A DNA stretch of 64,000 nt from Lachnospiraceae bacterium (GCA_902363835.1 CABJBM010000001.1:1-64000); one strand, 5' to 3'; positions 32,851-42,672 are shown, counted from the first letter of the stretch. Program-made: numbers and translations. The notes: a model not told the origin generated them from the sequence alone.

Positions 32851-34155
32851 ATGAAGTCATTTACAGGCACCAGCATTAAAGGCTTGAAAAATAAAAACCG
32901 GACACTTATCCTGAAATTAGTGGCAACCTGCTCTCCCATTTCCAGAGTGGAGATTGCCAAGGAGACAGGGCTTACCAAGATGACTGTTGGAAATCTGGTA
33001 AACGAACTGATTGAACGGGGGTTTATCGCAGAGTGTGATACCTCACCGGAAACAGTATCCGTACCGGGAAGAAAACCTTCCATGCTGCAGATCAGTGACC
33101 ATTCCCCCTGTATCTGCGGGATGTTGATTAAGCGAGGACTGTGCCAGGTTATACTGGCAGATTTGTCCGGCACCATTATCTCTCAGTCTGAACGGAAGTA
33201 CCAGCACTCCATTGATGCCGCCTGGCTGGTGGACACCCTGATGGAGCTTTTTCTCAACCTGAAACAAGGGTTTACCCGGGAAATTCTGGCAATCGGAATT
33301 TCCTCCATAGGTCCTTTGAACAGCCATACAGGAACAATCTTAAAACCACCCTTTTTTTATCAGATTGAAAATCTTCCCATTACTTCCATTATATCAAAAA
33401 AGACAGGACTTCCCTGCTTCTTGATTAATGACGCTAACGCAGGCGCCCTGGCAGAAAAACTGTATGGCCTTGGAAAGAAGTTCCATAATTTTGCTTATCT
33501 GCACATTATGAACGGAATAGGCGCAGGTTTTGTATTGGACAATAAGCTGTTTGACGGTCACCGGGGCCAAAGCGGTGAAATCGGCCATACTTCCATTAAC
33601 TTCAGCGGTCCCAGGTGTGCCTGCGGCAACGTGGGGTGTCTGGAGCTATATGCCAATCTGGATCAGATGCAGCGGCGCATACGGAGCATGTGCTCCTATT
33701 TTCCCGGCAGTTCCCTGTCTGCAGCACCTGAATCCGTTACATGGGAGGCAATTATCCGGGAAGCAGGGAAGCGAGATCCTCTGGCTCTTGCTGCCCTGGA
33801 AGAATTCTGTGATTATATCAGCTATGCCATGATTGATGCACTGAATCTCCTGGATCTCTCCACTGTTATAGTGGGGTATGATGCCCCTGATAATTCCTGG
33901 CCAGTGGAACGTTTTCTCAGTGACAAGCTTTCCAATGCCGTAATTGCCGCCCCTTACAGGGAACTTCACATCCTCCACTCATGCTTTAATGGCAATGCTC
34001 CCCTGATTGGAGCCATCGCTGTTGCGGCAGAGCAGATTTTCTCCCTTAACCTGCCTGTCTTTGAACCAGAACAAAACGAGAACGAATCCTGTGATCTGCC
34101 GGAGGCGGAAAATGCGAATCTGGCTGGCGGCAGCACGTACAGCCAGGATGTATAA
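32851..34155 (+). CDS. ROK-family transcriptional regulator (NagC/XylR type)
   Basis: The 434-residue protein joins an N-terminal winged helix (about 10-75, VEIAKETGLTKMTVGNLVNELIERGFI) to a ROK sugar-binding domain with NDANAGALAEKLYG and the zinc motif CACGNVGCLELYA. Such proteins usually repress sugar operons until a sugar or sugar phosphate binds. Divergent placement points to control of the GH38/ABC operon. The start follows GGAAAGGAATG. Confidence 0.9.
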   Translation: MKSFTGTSIKGLKNKNRTLILKLVATCSPISRVEIAKETGLTKMTVGNLVNELIERGFIAECDTSPETVSVPGRKPSMLQISDHSPCICGMLIKRGLCQVILADLSGTIISQSERKYQHSIDAAWLVDTLMELFLNLKQGFTREILAIGISSIGPLNSHTGTILKPPFFYQIENLPITSIISKKTGLPCFLINDANAGALAEKLYGLGKKFHNFAYLHIMNGIGAGFVLDNKLFDGHRGQSGEIGHTSINFSGPRCACGNVGCLELYANLDQMQRRIRSMCSYFPGSSLSAAPESVTWEAIIREAGKRDPLALAALEEFCDYISYAMIDALNLLDLSTVIVGYDAPDNSWPVERFLSDKLSNAVIAAPYRELHILHSCFNGNAPLIGAIAVAAEQIFSLNLPVFEPEQNENESCDLPEAENANLAGGSTYSQDV

Positions 34156-34172
34156 ATGATTATATCATTTAT

Positions 34173-34200
34173 AATGGCCTGGGCGATTGCCCAGGCCATT
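34173..34200. terminator. bidirectional terminator hairpin between convergent genes
   Basis: AATGGCCTGGGC pairs perfectly with GCCCAGGCCATT around GATT. It serves the ROK regulator gene and the convergent isomerase operon, though T-runs are short. Confidence 0.8.
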
Positions 34201-34213
34201 ACTTAACAAGTTC

Positions 34214-35080
34214 CTAAACTTTTGCTCCATCATTTAAAAATTCAACACCCATATGAAAATACGGATAAAGCCGGAATTCTGTCTCCAAAATATGAATTCC
34301 ACTAAACCCTTCAAATAAAGGCAGAACCGATCCCCAGGGTATGTCACCCCAGGCAGGAGGCAGATGCAAATCTCCTATCCCTTTTGAAAAGTTATCCATA
34401 TAATTTTTTATTTCACCGTGTTTTCCGAAATTATCATGGACATGAAGGTGCACTGCCAAAGGAGCCATCTTACGGATATCCGGCACATAATCCCGGTTAT
34501 AGTTTATGGCCGACAGATAAGCATGGCCGAAATCTAATGTAATCCCACAATTGTTACAGCCTATCCTTTTAATATGTGCTGCTAAATCTTCCGGATTCAC
34601 TCCCAGCATTGTCCGGAATTTTTCAATGTCTCCGGAGTAATACGGATTTTCTATGCCGATCCGGATGTCTCCGGCATACTGGGCTATTTCTTTATAATAA
34701 GCTATGTCCTTTAAAAGACTGTCTTCATCGTCCACTCCTATGGGACTGGCATGGACAGTTATATTTTGAGCCTCTATTTCTTTTGCAAAGTCAATGCATG
34801 ATTTAAAAAAAGCCAAACTTTTATCCTCTTCCATGACAAGAGGATGAAAGCTATAGGGCATGTGAATGGAGTAGGTAAAATCATAATCCATTAAGATTTG
34901 CTTTACAGCCGAAACCCTTGGTTTCAAAAGTCTGCCATTTAAGAGTACATCCATAGAATGCATAATCAGTTCACAGCAATTCCCGCCCGATTCCCTGGCC
35001 AGCTCCAGACAATACCGTAATTTATTGTCATCCCCGTCAATCCAGTCTGCATTCAGGCCAATACCAATCAGCTTATTCAC
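34214..35080 (-). CDS. sugar phosphate isomerase/epimerase-type TIM barrel protein
   Basis: The 288-residue protein has the xylose-isomerase-like (AP endonuclease 2) barrel, with metal-ligand candidates in IGIENPY, ITLDFGHAY and VHLHVHDNFG and the final HILETEF. It is the last gene of the LacI-controlled operon and may isomerise a sugar released by the GH4 enzyme. Exact reaction unknown. Confidence 0.82.
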   Translation of the reverse strand: MNKLIGIGLNADWIDGDDNKLRYCLELARESGGNCCELIMHSMDVLLNGRLLKPRVSAVKQILMDYDFTYSIHMPYSFHPLVMEEDKSLAFFKSCIDFAKEIEAQNITVHASPIGVDDEDSLLKDIAYYKEIAQYAGDIRIGIENPYYSGDIEKFRTMLGVNPEDLAAHIKRIGCNNCGITLDFGHAYLSAINYNRDYVPDIRKMAPLAVHLHVHDNFGKHGEIKNYMDNFSKGIGDLHLPPAWGDIPWGSVLPLFEGFSGIHILETEFRLYPYFHMGVEFLNDGAKV

Positions 35081-35214
35081 GTTCTCATCTCCTATATAAA
35101 ATATACAAATCTCAAGGAAGTTACAAAGGCTTTAAGGGAAACTCCGGCAGCTGTTATTGCAGGCAATCCAGCGCAAAAGCTTCCCTTCCCAAAGCGTTCT
35201 TATGATGATTAGCA

Positions 35215-36261
35215 TTATTTAAAATAAGAATACTTTTCAATGCTTAACCACAGACTTTCACCGGCTTCAAATTCCTCATCCGTAATAATGGTCAGTTCCA
35301 GACCCGGTTCCATCTCCACCACACAGTTTATGCAGTTGCCCCGGTATGCCGCGCTTTTCACAGTAACGGGAAAAGCTCCTTCTTTTTGTGTGTGGCCAAG
35401 AAGTGCATGTTCCGGACGGAAACAAAGCTTCACATTTCCGCTTTCCTGAATATCAGTGCTAAGGGGTATGGGTTTTCCTGAATGAGTGGTGAAAACGCCG
35501 TTTGATATAGTTCCTTCGATAAAATTGCTGGTGCCCACAAACTGAGCTACAAACGGATTTGCCGGGTTTTTATAAATCTCCTGAGGCCTTCCGATTTGCT
35601 GTACAACTCCCTTTTCAAACACTGCAATCCTGTCTGAAATCTCCAGTGCTTCTTCCTGGTCATGGGTCACATATACAACCGTGATGCCTACCTGACGCTG
35701 TAAATCCTTTATGTCCTTGCGCATTTTAATGCGCAGCTTTACATCCAGATTAGAAAGGGGTTCATCCAATAAAAGGGCCTGGGGCTGAATCACCAATGCC
35801 CGGACAATTGCCACCCTCTGCTGCTGCCCGCCTGAAAGCTGGCCGGGATGCCGTTTTTCCATTCCTTCCAGGCCGCCAACCGACAAAGCCCATCTCACAC
35901 GTTCATCAATGACCTTTTGCGGAAGCTTTCTCATTCGCAGTCCATAAGCAATATTTTCATAAATGGACATATGGGGCCAAAGGGCATAGTTCTGGAACAC
36001 AAAGCCCACGTTTCGTTCCCAAGGATTTAAAGAAGAAATGTCCTTTCCGTCAAAAGATATATGTCCGCCGGTTATTTCCTCAAAGCCGGCAATCAAACGC
36101 AGCAGAGTTGTTTTTCCGCAGCCGGAGGACCCTAATAATGTAAAAAATTCTCCAGGCTGAATATTAATATCAATTCCTTTTAATACTTCTACTTCACCAA
36201 ATTTTTTTACCACATGATCAATTTTTATTGATGCCGGTTTCAGCGATATGTTTTCATTCAT
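35215..36261 (-). CDS. ABC transporter ATPase, FbpC/PotA type
   Basis: The 348-residue ATPase shows Walker A GSSGCGKTT, signature LSGGQQQRVAIV, Walker B ALLLDEPLSNLD and a C-terminal TOBE-type domain (about 240-345). It energises the permease encoded directly upstream. The closest classic families are ferric and polyamine importers, but the neighbouring genes are all carbohydrate enzymes. Confidence 0.92.
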   Translation of the reverse strand: MNENISLKPASIKIDHVVKKFGEVEVLKGIDINIQPGEFFTLLGSSGCGKTTLLRLIAGFEEITGGHISFDGKDISSLNPWERNVGFVFQNYALWPHMSIYENIAYGLRMRKLPQKVIDERVRWALSVGGLEGMEKRHPGQLSGGQQQRVAIVRALVIQPQALLLDEPLSNLDVKLRIKMRKDIKDLQRQVGITVVYVTHDQEEALEISDRIAVFEKGVVQQIGRPQEIYKNPANPFVAQFVGTSNFIEGTISNGVFTTHSGKPIPLSTDIQESGNVKLCFRPEHALLGHTQKEGAFPVTVKSAAYRGNCINCVVEMEPGLELTIITDEEFEAGESLWLSIEKYSYFK

Positions 36262-36272
36262 AATTCCACTCC

Positions 36273-37979
36273 TTAGCCTTTCTCCTGAAACTTAACATTT
36301 TCCCGTCCCATCTTGCTTAAAAGATACATGGGCACAAATACGAAAATCATCAGCAGTACAGCCATGGAGGATGCAATGCCAAAATCAGTGTTGGCCGACA
36401 TAGCCTTTTGAAAGATAACCACAACCATGTTTTCCCACGGCGGCCTGTACAGCATGATATTGGTACTGAACTCAGTCATGATCTGTGTGAAGGCCAGGGC
36501 ACTGCCGCTTAATACTCCGCCCATCATAAGCTTAAGGGTAACATCAATGAACACCCTGCCGGGTTTGGCCCCTACCATTAACGCCGCTTCCTCCAGGGAA
36601 GGGTGGACCTGATACAGGGCAGCTTCTGCGTTTTTAACGGAAAACTGCAGCTTCCTGATAAAATAGGACAATACCAGAATCATCCATGTGCCGGTCAGGA
36701 CAACAGGAGGTTTATTAAACACAACAATGTAGCCGATGGCCATGGTCATCCCAGGCACCACATAGGGAATAATAATTGAAAAATTCAAAAAAGGGGAAAA
36801 CAGCTTATACCGTTTGCGTACAATGATAAATGCAATGCCAACACCCACCACAATATTTAAAACAGTGGCCAGACCGCACATGAAAAAGGTCATTAAAATC
36901 GGGCGGTAGTAATGGGAAAACAGATTATAATAGTTTTCCAGTGTAAGCCTGATTATGGGCAGTCCATTTGCTGCAAAGTCAATAATCGGCTTTCCGTTCT
37001 TAAACCGGAACAGAGAATACACCAGCAGCGTTATGTGGGGCATAAATGAAATAATAACATAAAGAAATATAATAAAGGTAATTGCAAAGCCAAGCAGTTT
37101 GCCCGGTGTTTTTTCCCCGTACCGTTTTGCCGAAATAGAGGAATACGCCTTTCCGGCCAGTATAATTCGCTGCAATGTCAGAAATGCACCTGCAATAAAC
37201 AACATAATGATGCCAGCTGTGGCTGCTTTGGACAAGTTGCCGCCCATCTCACTTACAAATTCATTGTAAATGACAACCGGCATAACCGGAAACTCACCGC
37301 CCAGCATATAGGGCGCACCAAAGTCGGAGAAAGCTCCAAGGCCCGCCATCAGCAGTCCGGTCAGAATTCCCGGCAGGGCCAGGGGCAATTCAATATTAAA
37401 CAACGTGCTGATTTTATTGCCGCCCAGACTTAAAGATGCTTCTTTATGGGCAGGATCCTGAGCGATAAAAGCTTCATAGCAGGTAAGAAACACCAGGGCG
37501 GAAAGGGGCCAGATATTTACCCATACAATCCCGGGAATCCCCTTTAAGCTGAAAGGCACGTCAATACCTGTTGCCAGTTGGATCAGCCAGTTGAAAAAAC
37601 CAAATCGTTTCAGTAAAATCACCCAGGCCTGTGCCCCTAAAAAAGGAGGGGCACAGGAAGCCATGGTAATCAATGTAATAATCAGGTTTTTATTCCTGAT
37701 TTTATACCGCGCCATAAAGTACGCGATAGGAACGCCAATCAGAGCGGTGACAGGGGTGATAATTGCAGTCAGTATCAAACTGTTTTTAAAGGCGCTCTTC
37801 GTGGTTCGCTCGGTAAAGAATTTAACAAAGTTTATGAGGGATATACCGCCTTCTTTTGGCATCACAGCGGAAGCAAAGATCCAAAACATTGGAATGATAA
37901 TCGCAACAATGCTGAGGATAACAAAAAGGGATGTAAGGTATATCCAAGGGTCTTTCAAACGTTTCATACAACCTGTCAC
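36273..37979 (-). CDS. fused double-domain ABC permease, FbpB type
   Basis: The 568-residue protein contains two permease halves in one chain, each with about six membrane segments and an EAA loop (HKEASLSLGGNKISTLFNIELPLALPG and LEEAALMVGAKPGRVFIDVTLKLMMGG). This fused form is typical of FbpB/AfuB. It lies between the binding protein and the ATPase genes. Confidence 0.9.
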   Translation of the reverse strand: MTGCMKRLKDPWIYLTSLFVILSIVAIIIPMFWIFASAVMPKEGGISLINFVKFFTERTTKSAFKNSLILTAIITPVTALIGVPIAYFMARYKIRNKNLIITLITMASCAPPFLGAQAWVILLKRFGFFNWLIQLATGIDVPFSLKGIPGIVWVNIWPLSALVFLTCYEAFIAQDPAHKEASLSLGGNKISTLFNIELPLALPGILTGLLMAGLGAFSDFGAPYMLGGEFPVMPVVIYNEFVSEMGGNLSKAATAGIIMLFIAGAFLTLQRIILAGKAYSSISAKRYGEKTPGKLLGFAITFIIFLYVIISFMPHITLLVYSLFRFKNGKPIIDFAANGLPIIRLTLENYYNLFSHYYRPILMTFFMCGLATVLNIVVGVGIAFIIVRKRYKLFSPFLNFSIIIPYVVPGMTMAIGYIVVFNKPPVVLTGTWMILVLSYFIRKLQFSVKNAEAALYQVHPSLEEAALMVGAKPGRVFIDVTLKLMMGGVLSGSALAFTQIMTEFSTNIMLYRPPWENMVVVIFQKAMSANTDFGIASSMAVLLMIFVFVPMYLLSKMGRENVKFQEKG

Positions 37980-37989
37980 CTCTTACTGT

Positions 37990-39045
37990 TTATTTTCTGG
38001 CAGCATCAAGTGCCTTTGTAAAGTTATCCAGCACTTCATCCTTGGAATTAAATTTGGATTCAATCAGCTTATAGGAGCTTAAATCACTTAAGCCTTCCGG
38101 CGGAGCCATGTCAGTACGGGCTGAACGTCTTTTTACAACATCCTGTAAAACTTTATGCACATCCCTGCTTAAAATAAAGTCCAGAAACAGCTTGGCATTA
38201 TCCATGTTTTTGGCGCCCTTGATGATCCCGGTCGCTTCCACGTTATATGTAACCCCATCTTCCGGATAAATGTTCTTAACAGGCTCACCGCTCATTTCCC
38301 ATTTGTATCCTAAGTCCTCATTAATAAAGCCTACCGGATTTGTTGCATCCTTTACAGCAGCAAACATGGCATCCGAGCTTGGATACACCTCAGTGTTTAA
38401 AAGCAGCTGCTGCATATAATCCCAATCATATAAAGAGGCCATGCCCTTTACAAGGGACAAACCGGTCCCTGACTTGGAAGGGTCTGCCAAGGCAATTTTA
38501 TCCTTTTGCCACTTTGGATCTGTTAATTCCTTTAAGGTCTTTGGATAGTCTGCCTCTGATTTTAAAAGCTTTGTATTTACCAAAATAGTTTGAGGCATAA
38601 TTACGTAGGAATGCCATTTGTGGTCCGGGTCCTGGGTAATCATAGCCGCATCTTCCTTGGAATCATAGGCTTCGAACAGATCCGGATTGGACAGATACAA
38701 AAATGTATCACCGCCCCAAAGCACATCCCCGCCGGGATTATCCTTTTCCGCACTGATTCTGGCCAGTAATTCACCGGTTCCGCCCTTTACCTCTTCAATA
38801 TCAATGTCAGGATATTTTTCCTTCCACAACGCATAAATAGGTTCGGTAATCTCCGGACCGCTGCCGGTGTAAATAACGACCTTGCCGGATGGACCTGCTG
38901 CTGTTTCCGGTGCCTTTGATGTGTCCGCTGCTGTTGTTTGAGCTGCTGCAGCTGCTGTTGTAGCCGCTGACTGGCCTGAACTGCACCCTGTTAAAGCGGA
39001 AGCCCCCATTACAGCTGCCATTGCATAACCCCAAATTCTTTTCAT
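37990..39045 (-). CDS. ABC substrate-binding lipoprotein, FbpA/AfuA type
   Basis: The 351-residue lipoprotein (lipobox SALTGCSSG) has the fold of ferric-binding FbpA/AfuA proteins, with KVVIYTGSGPEI near the N-terminus and WGGDTFLYL. No clear paired-tyrosine iron site is obvious. The operon encodes GH4, PfkB and sugar isomerase proteins, so a sugar phosphate ligand, as shown for AfuA of Actinobacillus, is a better guess than iron. Confidence 0.85.
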   Translation of the reverse strand: MKRIWGYAMAAVMGASALTGCSSGQSAATTAAAAAQTTAADTSKAPETAAGPSGKVVIYTGSGPEITEPIYALWKEKYPDIDIEEVKGGTGELLARISAEKDNPGGDVLWGGDTFLYLSNPDLFEAYDSKEDAAMITQDPDHKWHSYVIMPQTILVNTKLLKSEADYPKTLKELTDPKWQKDKIALADPSKSGTGLSLVKGMASLYDWDYMQQLLLNTEVYPSSDAMFAAVKDATNPVGFINEDLGYKWEMSGEPVKNIYPEDGVTYNVEATGIIKGAKNMDNAKLFLDFILSRDVHKVLQDVVKRRSARTDMAPPEGLSDLSSYKLIESKFNSKDEVLDNFTKALDAARK

Positions 39046-39060
39046 GATAATTCCTCCTTT

Positions 39061-40425
39061 TTAATAATTCCATTCTCCTAAATAAGTTTTGTGTGCGCTT
39101 AATATATCTTCCACCAGCTCTTTTGCCAGTGGATAATCGCCGATTAAAGGATGTGCCATTAAGGCTGCCTGGGCAGTTTGAACGGACTTTGTGTTAATTG
39201 CCTCCACAGTCAGATTCTCATATGCCTTTACACTCTGAATAATTGCCTGGGCTGCCGGAGAAAGTTCCCCTCTTTCCTCCGCCAGGATGCCATCTTTTGT
39301 AATTCTGCAGGTGATTTCCATAACATCTCCTGGGTTCAGGCCAAAGTGCCCCACCGAATCCGGAATGGATAAAACCATTTCCCGCTCTTCTCCTGTAGCC
39401 ATGGTCAAAAGATAATTCATCATCACCCCTGCATAACCTTCTGCATTGGGGATCTGCCCGTCAAAAGGCTTATGAGCCAATGCCTGTTTGGTTTCATTAA
39501 CCATATAGGTGGACTCCCTGTTGTACATAAACCGTAAATAAGTTTGCAGCATTTCCTCGATCTGTGTCTCCGGGTCCATTTGTGAAAGAGCTTTAAACAT
39601 CTCAATGTTGTTTTCCATTACAGCCCGTCCCCGTGCCTTTTGGCTGCCCTGGACATTTTGGTTTGCTTTGTTCCGGTAAAAGAAATAGTATAAATATTCA
39701 TTGGGCAAATGCCTCATGGTTCGGATCACATCCGGTTCAAACATGGAAAATTCTTTTACTTTTCCTATAAATTCATCATCTTTTAATAACTCCGGCAATA
39801 ATTCCTTCCCGTTGTGTAAAACACTTGTTATAAAGGACAGATGGTTTAAGCCTGCAAACTGCACCTTCAATTCATCGGCTGGAATCCCCAGGGCTTCCGC
39901 CATATTGAGCTTTGTGCCGCTGGGCGCATCGCAGATACCCAGTACCCGGTCATAACCGGCGTCCCGAAGGGCCTGGGTTACCAGGCCGGATGGGTTGGTG
40001 AAGTTAAATATCCATGCCTTTGGTGCCAGTTCCTTTATAATGCTGCAATATTCTTTCATCACCGGAATGGTCCTGAGAGCCATGGAAAATCCTCCGACTC
40101 CGGTGGTTTCCTGCCCCAGCACACCATGCTTCATGGCAATGTCTTCATCAATCACACGGCCTTCGTCATATCCCACCCTGATGGTGGTTACTACATAATC
40201 CGCTCCGGAAACAGCTTCACGCACATCCAAAGCAGTGCTTACTTTTAACGCCGGATTTGCTTTTTGCGCCGCATACTTGGATAATGCCCCCATAATAGCC
40301 AGCTTTTTTTCGTCCGTATCAAAAAGAACCAGCTGGGTAATGCCCATGAGATCCGCTTTTTGGGCCACGCCATTGGTGAAAAATACAGTTCTGACACCTG
40401 CTCCGCCCAGAATCACTAATTTCAT
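39061..40425 (-). CDS. glycoside hydrolase family 4, 6-phospho-glycosidase
   Basis: The 454-residue enzyme uses NAD+ and a divalent metal to open phosphorylated glycosides by a redox mechanism. It shows an N-terminal dinucleotide site (MKLVILGGAGVRTVFF), the NFTNPSG signature and ICDAPSG, the metal-cysteine region of GH4. It should act on an imported or PTS-made 6-phospho-glycoside. The ATG at 40425 overlaps the PfkB stop (ATGA) and follows AAAGGAGGAG; the longer frame to 40524 lies inside the PfkB gene and is rejected. Confidence 0.9.
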   Translation of the reverse strand: MKLVILGGAGVRTVFFTNGVAQKADLMGITQLVLFDTDEKKLAIMGALSKYAAQKANPALKVSTALDVREAVSGADYVVTTIRVGYDEGRVIDEDIAMKHGVLGQETTGVGGFSMALRTIPVMKEYCSIIKELAPKAWIFNFTNPSGLVTQALRDAGYDRVLGICDAPSGTKLNMAEALGIPADELKVQFAGLNHLSFITSVLHNGKELLPELLKDDEFIGKVKEFSMFEPDVIRTMRHLPNEYLYYFFYRNKANQNVQGSQKARGRAVMENNIEMFKALSQMDPETQIEEMLQTYLRFMYNRESTYMVNETKQALAHKPFDGQIPNAEGYAGVMMNYLLTMATGEEREMVLSIPDSVGHFGLNPGDVMEITCRITKDGILAEERGELSPAAQAIIQSVKAYENLTVEAINTKSVQTAQAALMAHPLIGDYPLAKELVEDILSAHKTYLGEWNY

Positions 40426-41333
40426 TTCAACTCCTCCTTTAATTGTTTTAGACTTGGAACTTTTCCATATCCGCCATATCCCTGTACCGAGGAAGCTCCG
40501 CAAAAGTTGGCTGCCTTCAGGCATTCCTCAGGAGATAAACCGTTTAAGAATCCATATAAATACCCGGCATTAAAGGAATCGCCGGCACCGGTGGTATCAA
40601 GAGGAGCTATCGGATAAGCCTTACTATAAATCACCTCACCGCCTCTTAACAGACCGGATCCTTTCGCCCCCATTTTTAAGGCTGCATGGGAACAGTAACC
40701 GGACAGTTTTTTTATCCCTGCATCTAAGCCGGAGGTGCGGGTGTATTCCATTAATTCCTTATCATTAATAAAGAAAACGTCCAGTTTCTTTGTTATTTCA
40801 AACAAACACGGATCCCAATGTCCCGTATCATCCCAGCCCACATCCATGGAAACCGTTACTCCGGCTTTATGGGCATCTTCAATGAATTGCAGATATTCTT
40901 CCAGGTCTATGCAGCCCCTGTAATTAGTCAGATGGGTATGCCGTGTTTTTTCCAGCAGGTCCTTGGGAATATCCTTTGGCGTAACCTCATTTACACAGCC
41001 GTCATATGTGATAAACCGCCTGTCTTTGTCTACATCCAGCGCAATGGAAATGCCGGTGCTTTTTTCAGATAATCTGGTTTTGATTTTTACCCCGTATTTT
41101 CGCATTTCCTGTAAGATAAATTCACCAAATAAATCCTTATGTACCGCACCATAGATCATGGCCTTCATTCCCAGCTTGCTGAGCCCGATGGCTGTAATTG
41201 CCACACCGCCGCCGCACTGCACATACATATTATCCACCCGTATTTCCTCTCCCGGGCCAGGCAGCGCGTCGTATGGCGGCACAATCAGGTCAATATTAGG
41301 CGTACCTGCTATGAGGACATCTATTTCTTTCAT
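40422..41333 (-). CDS. PfkB-family carbohydrate kinase
   Basis: The 303-residue ribokinase-like enzyme shows CGGGVAITAIGLSKLG near the N-terminus and the anion-hole/catalytic signature DTTGAGDSFNAGYLYG near the C-terminus. It is the first gene behind an operator of the LacI regulator and is translationally coupled to the GH4 gene. Sugar specificity is unknown. Confidence 0.9.
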   Translation of the reverse strand: MKEIDVLIAGTPNIDLIVPPYDALPGPGEEIRVDNMYVQCGGGVAITAIGLSKLGMKAMIYGAVHKDLFGEFILQEMRKYGVKIKTRLSEKSTGISIALDVDKDRRFITYDGCVNEVTPKDIPKDLLEKTRHTHLTNYRGCIDLEEYLQFIEDAHKAGVTVSMDVGWDDTGHWDPCLFEITKKLDVFFINDKELMEYTRTSGLDAGIKKLSGYCSHAALKMGAKGSGLLRGGEVIYSKAYPIAPLDTTGAGDSFNAGYLYGFLNGLSPEECLKAANFCGASSVQGYGGYGKVPSLKQLKEELK

Positions 41334-41368
41334 GGTTTTTTGCTCCCTTGTAACAGTATATTTTTATA

Positions 41369-41382
41369 TGTAAAGGTTTACA
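41369..41382. promoter_or_regulatory. LacI-type operator in front of the PfkB operon
   Basis: TGTAAAGGTTTACA is a near-perfect 14-bp palindrome 36 bp before the PfkB start, upstream of a TATACT -10 candidate (41355-41360, minus strand). The identical palindrome in inverse orientation precedes the lacI-type gene at 42477-42490. Confidence 0.85.
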
Positions 41383-41404
41383 CACAAGGCAAAAATTTCT
41401 CCTT

Positions 41405-42424
41405 TTAAGGAAAAATTTTTATGCAGCTGTCCCTCTCAATAATCTTATGAGGAAGTACCAGGTTGGAATATTGCCGTTCATCCTTTTCGATCAAGTCAAT
41501 AAGCGTGTTCACAGAAAAATATCCGATTTCTTCTATTGGCTGATGGACGGTAGAAATGGCCGGACGCATACTGGCTGAAATTTCACTGTTATCAAAGCCC
41601 AGTATGGAAAAATCTTCGGGAACACGGTATCCGAAATCAAAGGCACAGTTCATAATACCCACTGCCACATCATCGCTTCCCGCAAATATGGCGGTAGGCA
41701 AATCATCCTTACAGGTTTTAATCAGATTTTTCATCATTTTATAGCCATGCTCGATCTTTAAGCCGGAAAGCCAGACATATTCTTCCTTTATGGGACAGCC
41801 TTTGTCAGCCAGTGAGTCCCTTACCCCTTCATAGCGCTGGCGGCCTACCGTAAAATCGTGAAGCTCTGCACCGCAATAAGCTATTTTTCTATGCCCCAGC
41901 CTGTGTAAATAGGAAATGGCATCATAGGCTGCTTTATAATCATCAATATTAACGCTGGCACATGGAATCCCATTGATATGGCAGCTGCAGGCAATCATTG
42001 GAATATTGGACATGGCGGCCAGCTGGCCCAGCAGTTCTTCGTCTGTCTGTTCATTGGTCAGAATAATGCCGTCTACACACATGCGTTTGAATACGCTTAA
42101 ATACTTCTTTTCTTTTTCCAAATCCTCTTCAATATTGCAAATCATAATACTGTAGTCTTTTTCAGAGGCGCAGTTTTCAATGCTTTTTAATATTTTTGAA
42201 AAAAAGCTGGTGCCAATATCGGAAACCACAACGCCGATGATGTTGGTCTTTTGCTTCAGCAAACTTTGGGCCAGATAATTAGGCTCATAATTTAACCGTT
42301 TCGCAGCCTCCACCACTTTCTTATAGGCACTTTCACTTACATAACCTTCATTGTTCAATGCTCTTGAAACGGTTGCAATGGATACTCCCGCCTCTTTTGC
42401 AACTTCTTTGATACCAATGCTCAT
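41405..42424 (-). CDS. LacI-family transcriptional regulator
   Basis: The 339-residue repressor has the N-terminal LacI helix-turn-helix (IKEVAKEAGVSIATVSRALNNEGYVS) with the hinge helix at NYLAQSLLKQK, then a periplasmic-binding-like ligand domain. The ATG at 42424 follows AAGGAG; the ORF upstream to 42526 covers the operator and is rejected. Two identical operators, one before its own gene and one before the next operon, indicate autoregulation and control of the PfkB/GH4/ABC genes. Confidence 0.92.
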   Translation of the reverse strand: MSIGIKEVAKEAGVSIATVSRALNNEGYVSESAYKKVVEAAKRLNYEPNYLAQSLLKQKTNIIGVVVSDIGTSFFSKILKSIENCASEKDYSIMICNIEEDLEKEKKYLSVFKRMCVDGIILTNEQTDEELLGQLAAMSNIPMIACSCHINGIPCASVNIDDYKAAYDAISYLHRLGHRKIAYCGAELHDFTVGRQRYEGVRDSLADKGCPIKEEYVWLSGLKIEHGYKMMKNLIKTCKDDLPTAIFAGSDDVAVGIMNCAFDFGYRVPEDFSILGFDNSEISASMRPAISTVHQPIEEIGYFSVNTLIDLIEKDERQYSNLVLPHKIIERDSCIKIFP

Positions 42425-42476
42425 TCTTTTATACTCCTTGCCTTTCCCCTGAATGAAAAAGAAGGGAAATTCTTTG

Positions 42477-42490
42477 TGTAAACCTTTACA
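42477..42490. promoter_or_regulatory. LacI-type operator in front of the regulator gene
   Basis: TGTAAACCTTTACA, the same palindrome as at 41369-41382 read from the other strand, 53 bp before the regulator start. Confidence 0.85.
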
Positions 42491-42627
42491 TATGTACTTT
42501 TTAAAAAATGCCAAGTAAATTAGCACAATTGGATTATAGCATTCCTGTATTTTTTTGTCAATAATATTAATTCCAAGATATTATATTTAAGCATTACTTT
42601 TAACACTTCTTAACAGAGAAAATTAAT

Positions 42628-42658
42628 ATAGCTCCTGTGGCCATGCCATAGGAGCTAT
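42628..42658 (-). terminator. terminator after the YHYH-domain gene
   Basis: ATAGCTCCT pairs with AGGAGCTAT around a GTGGC/GCCAT inner stem, just past the stop codon on the minus strand, followed by an AT-rich tail. Confidence 0.75.
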
Positions 42659-42672
42659 GAAATTACATCATA

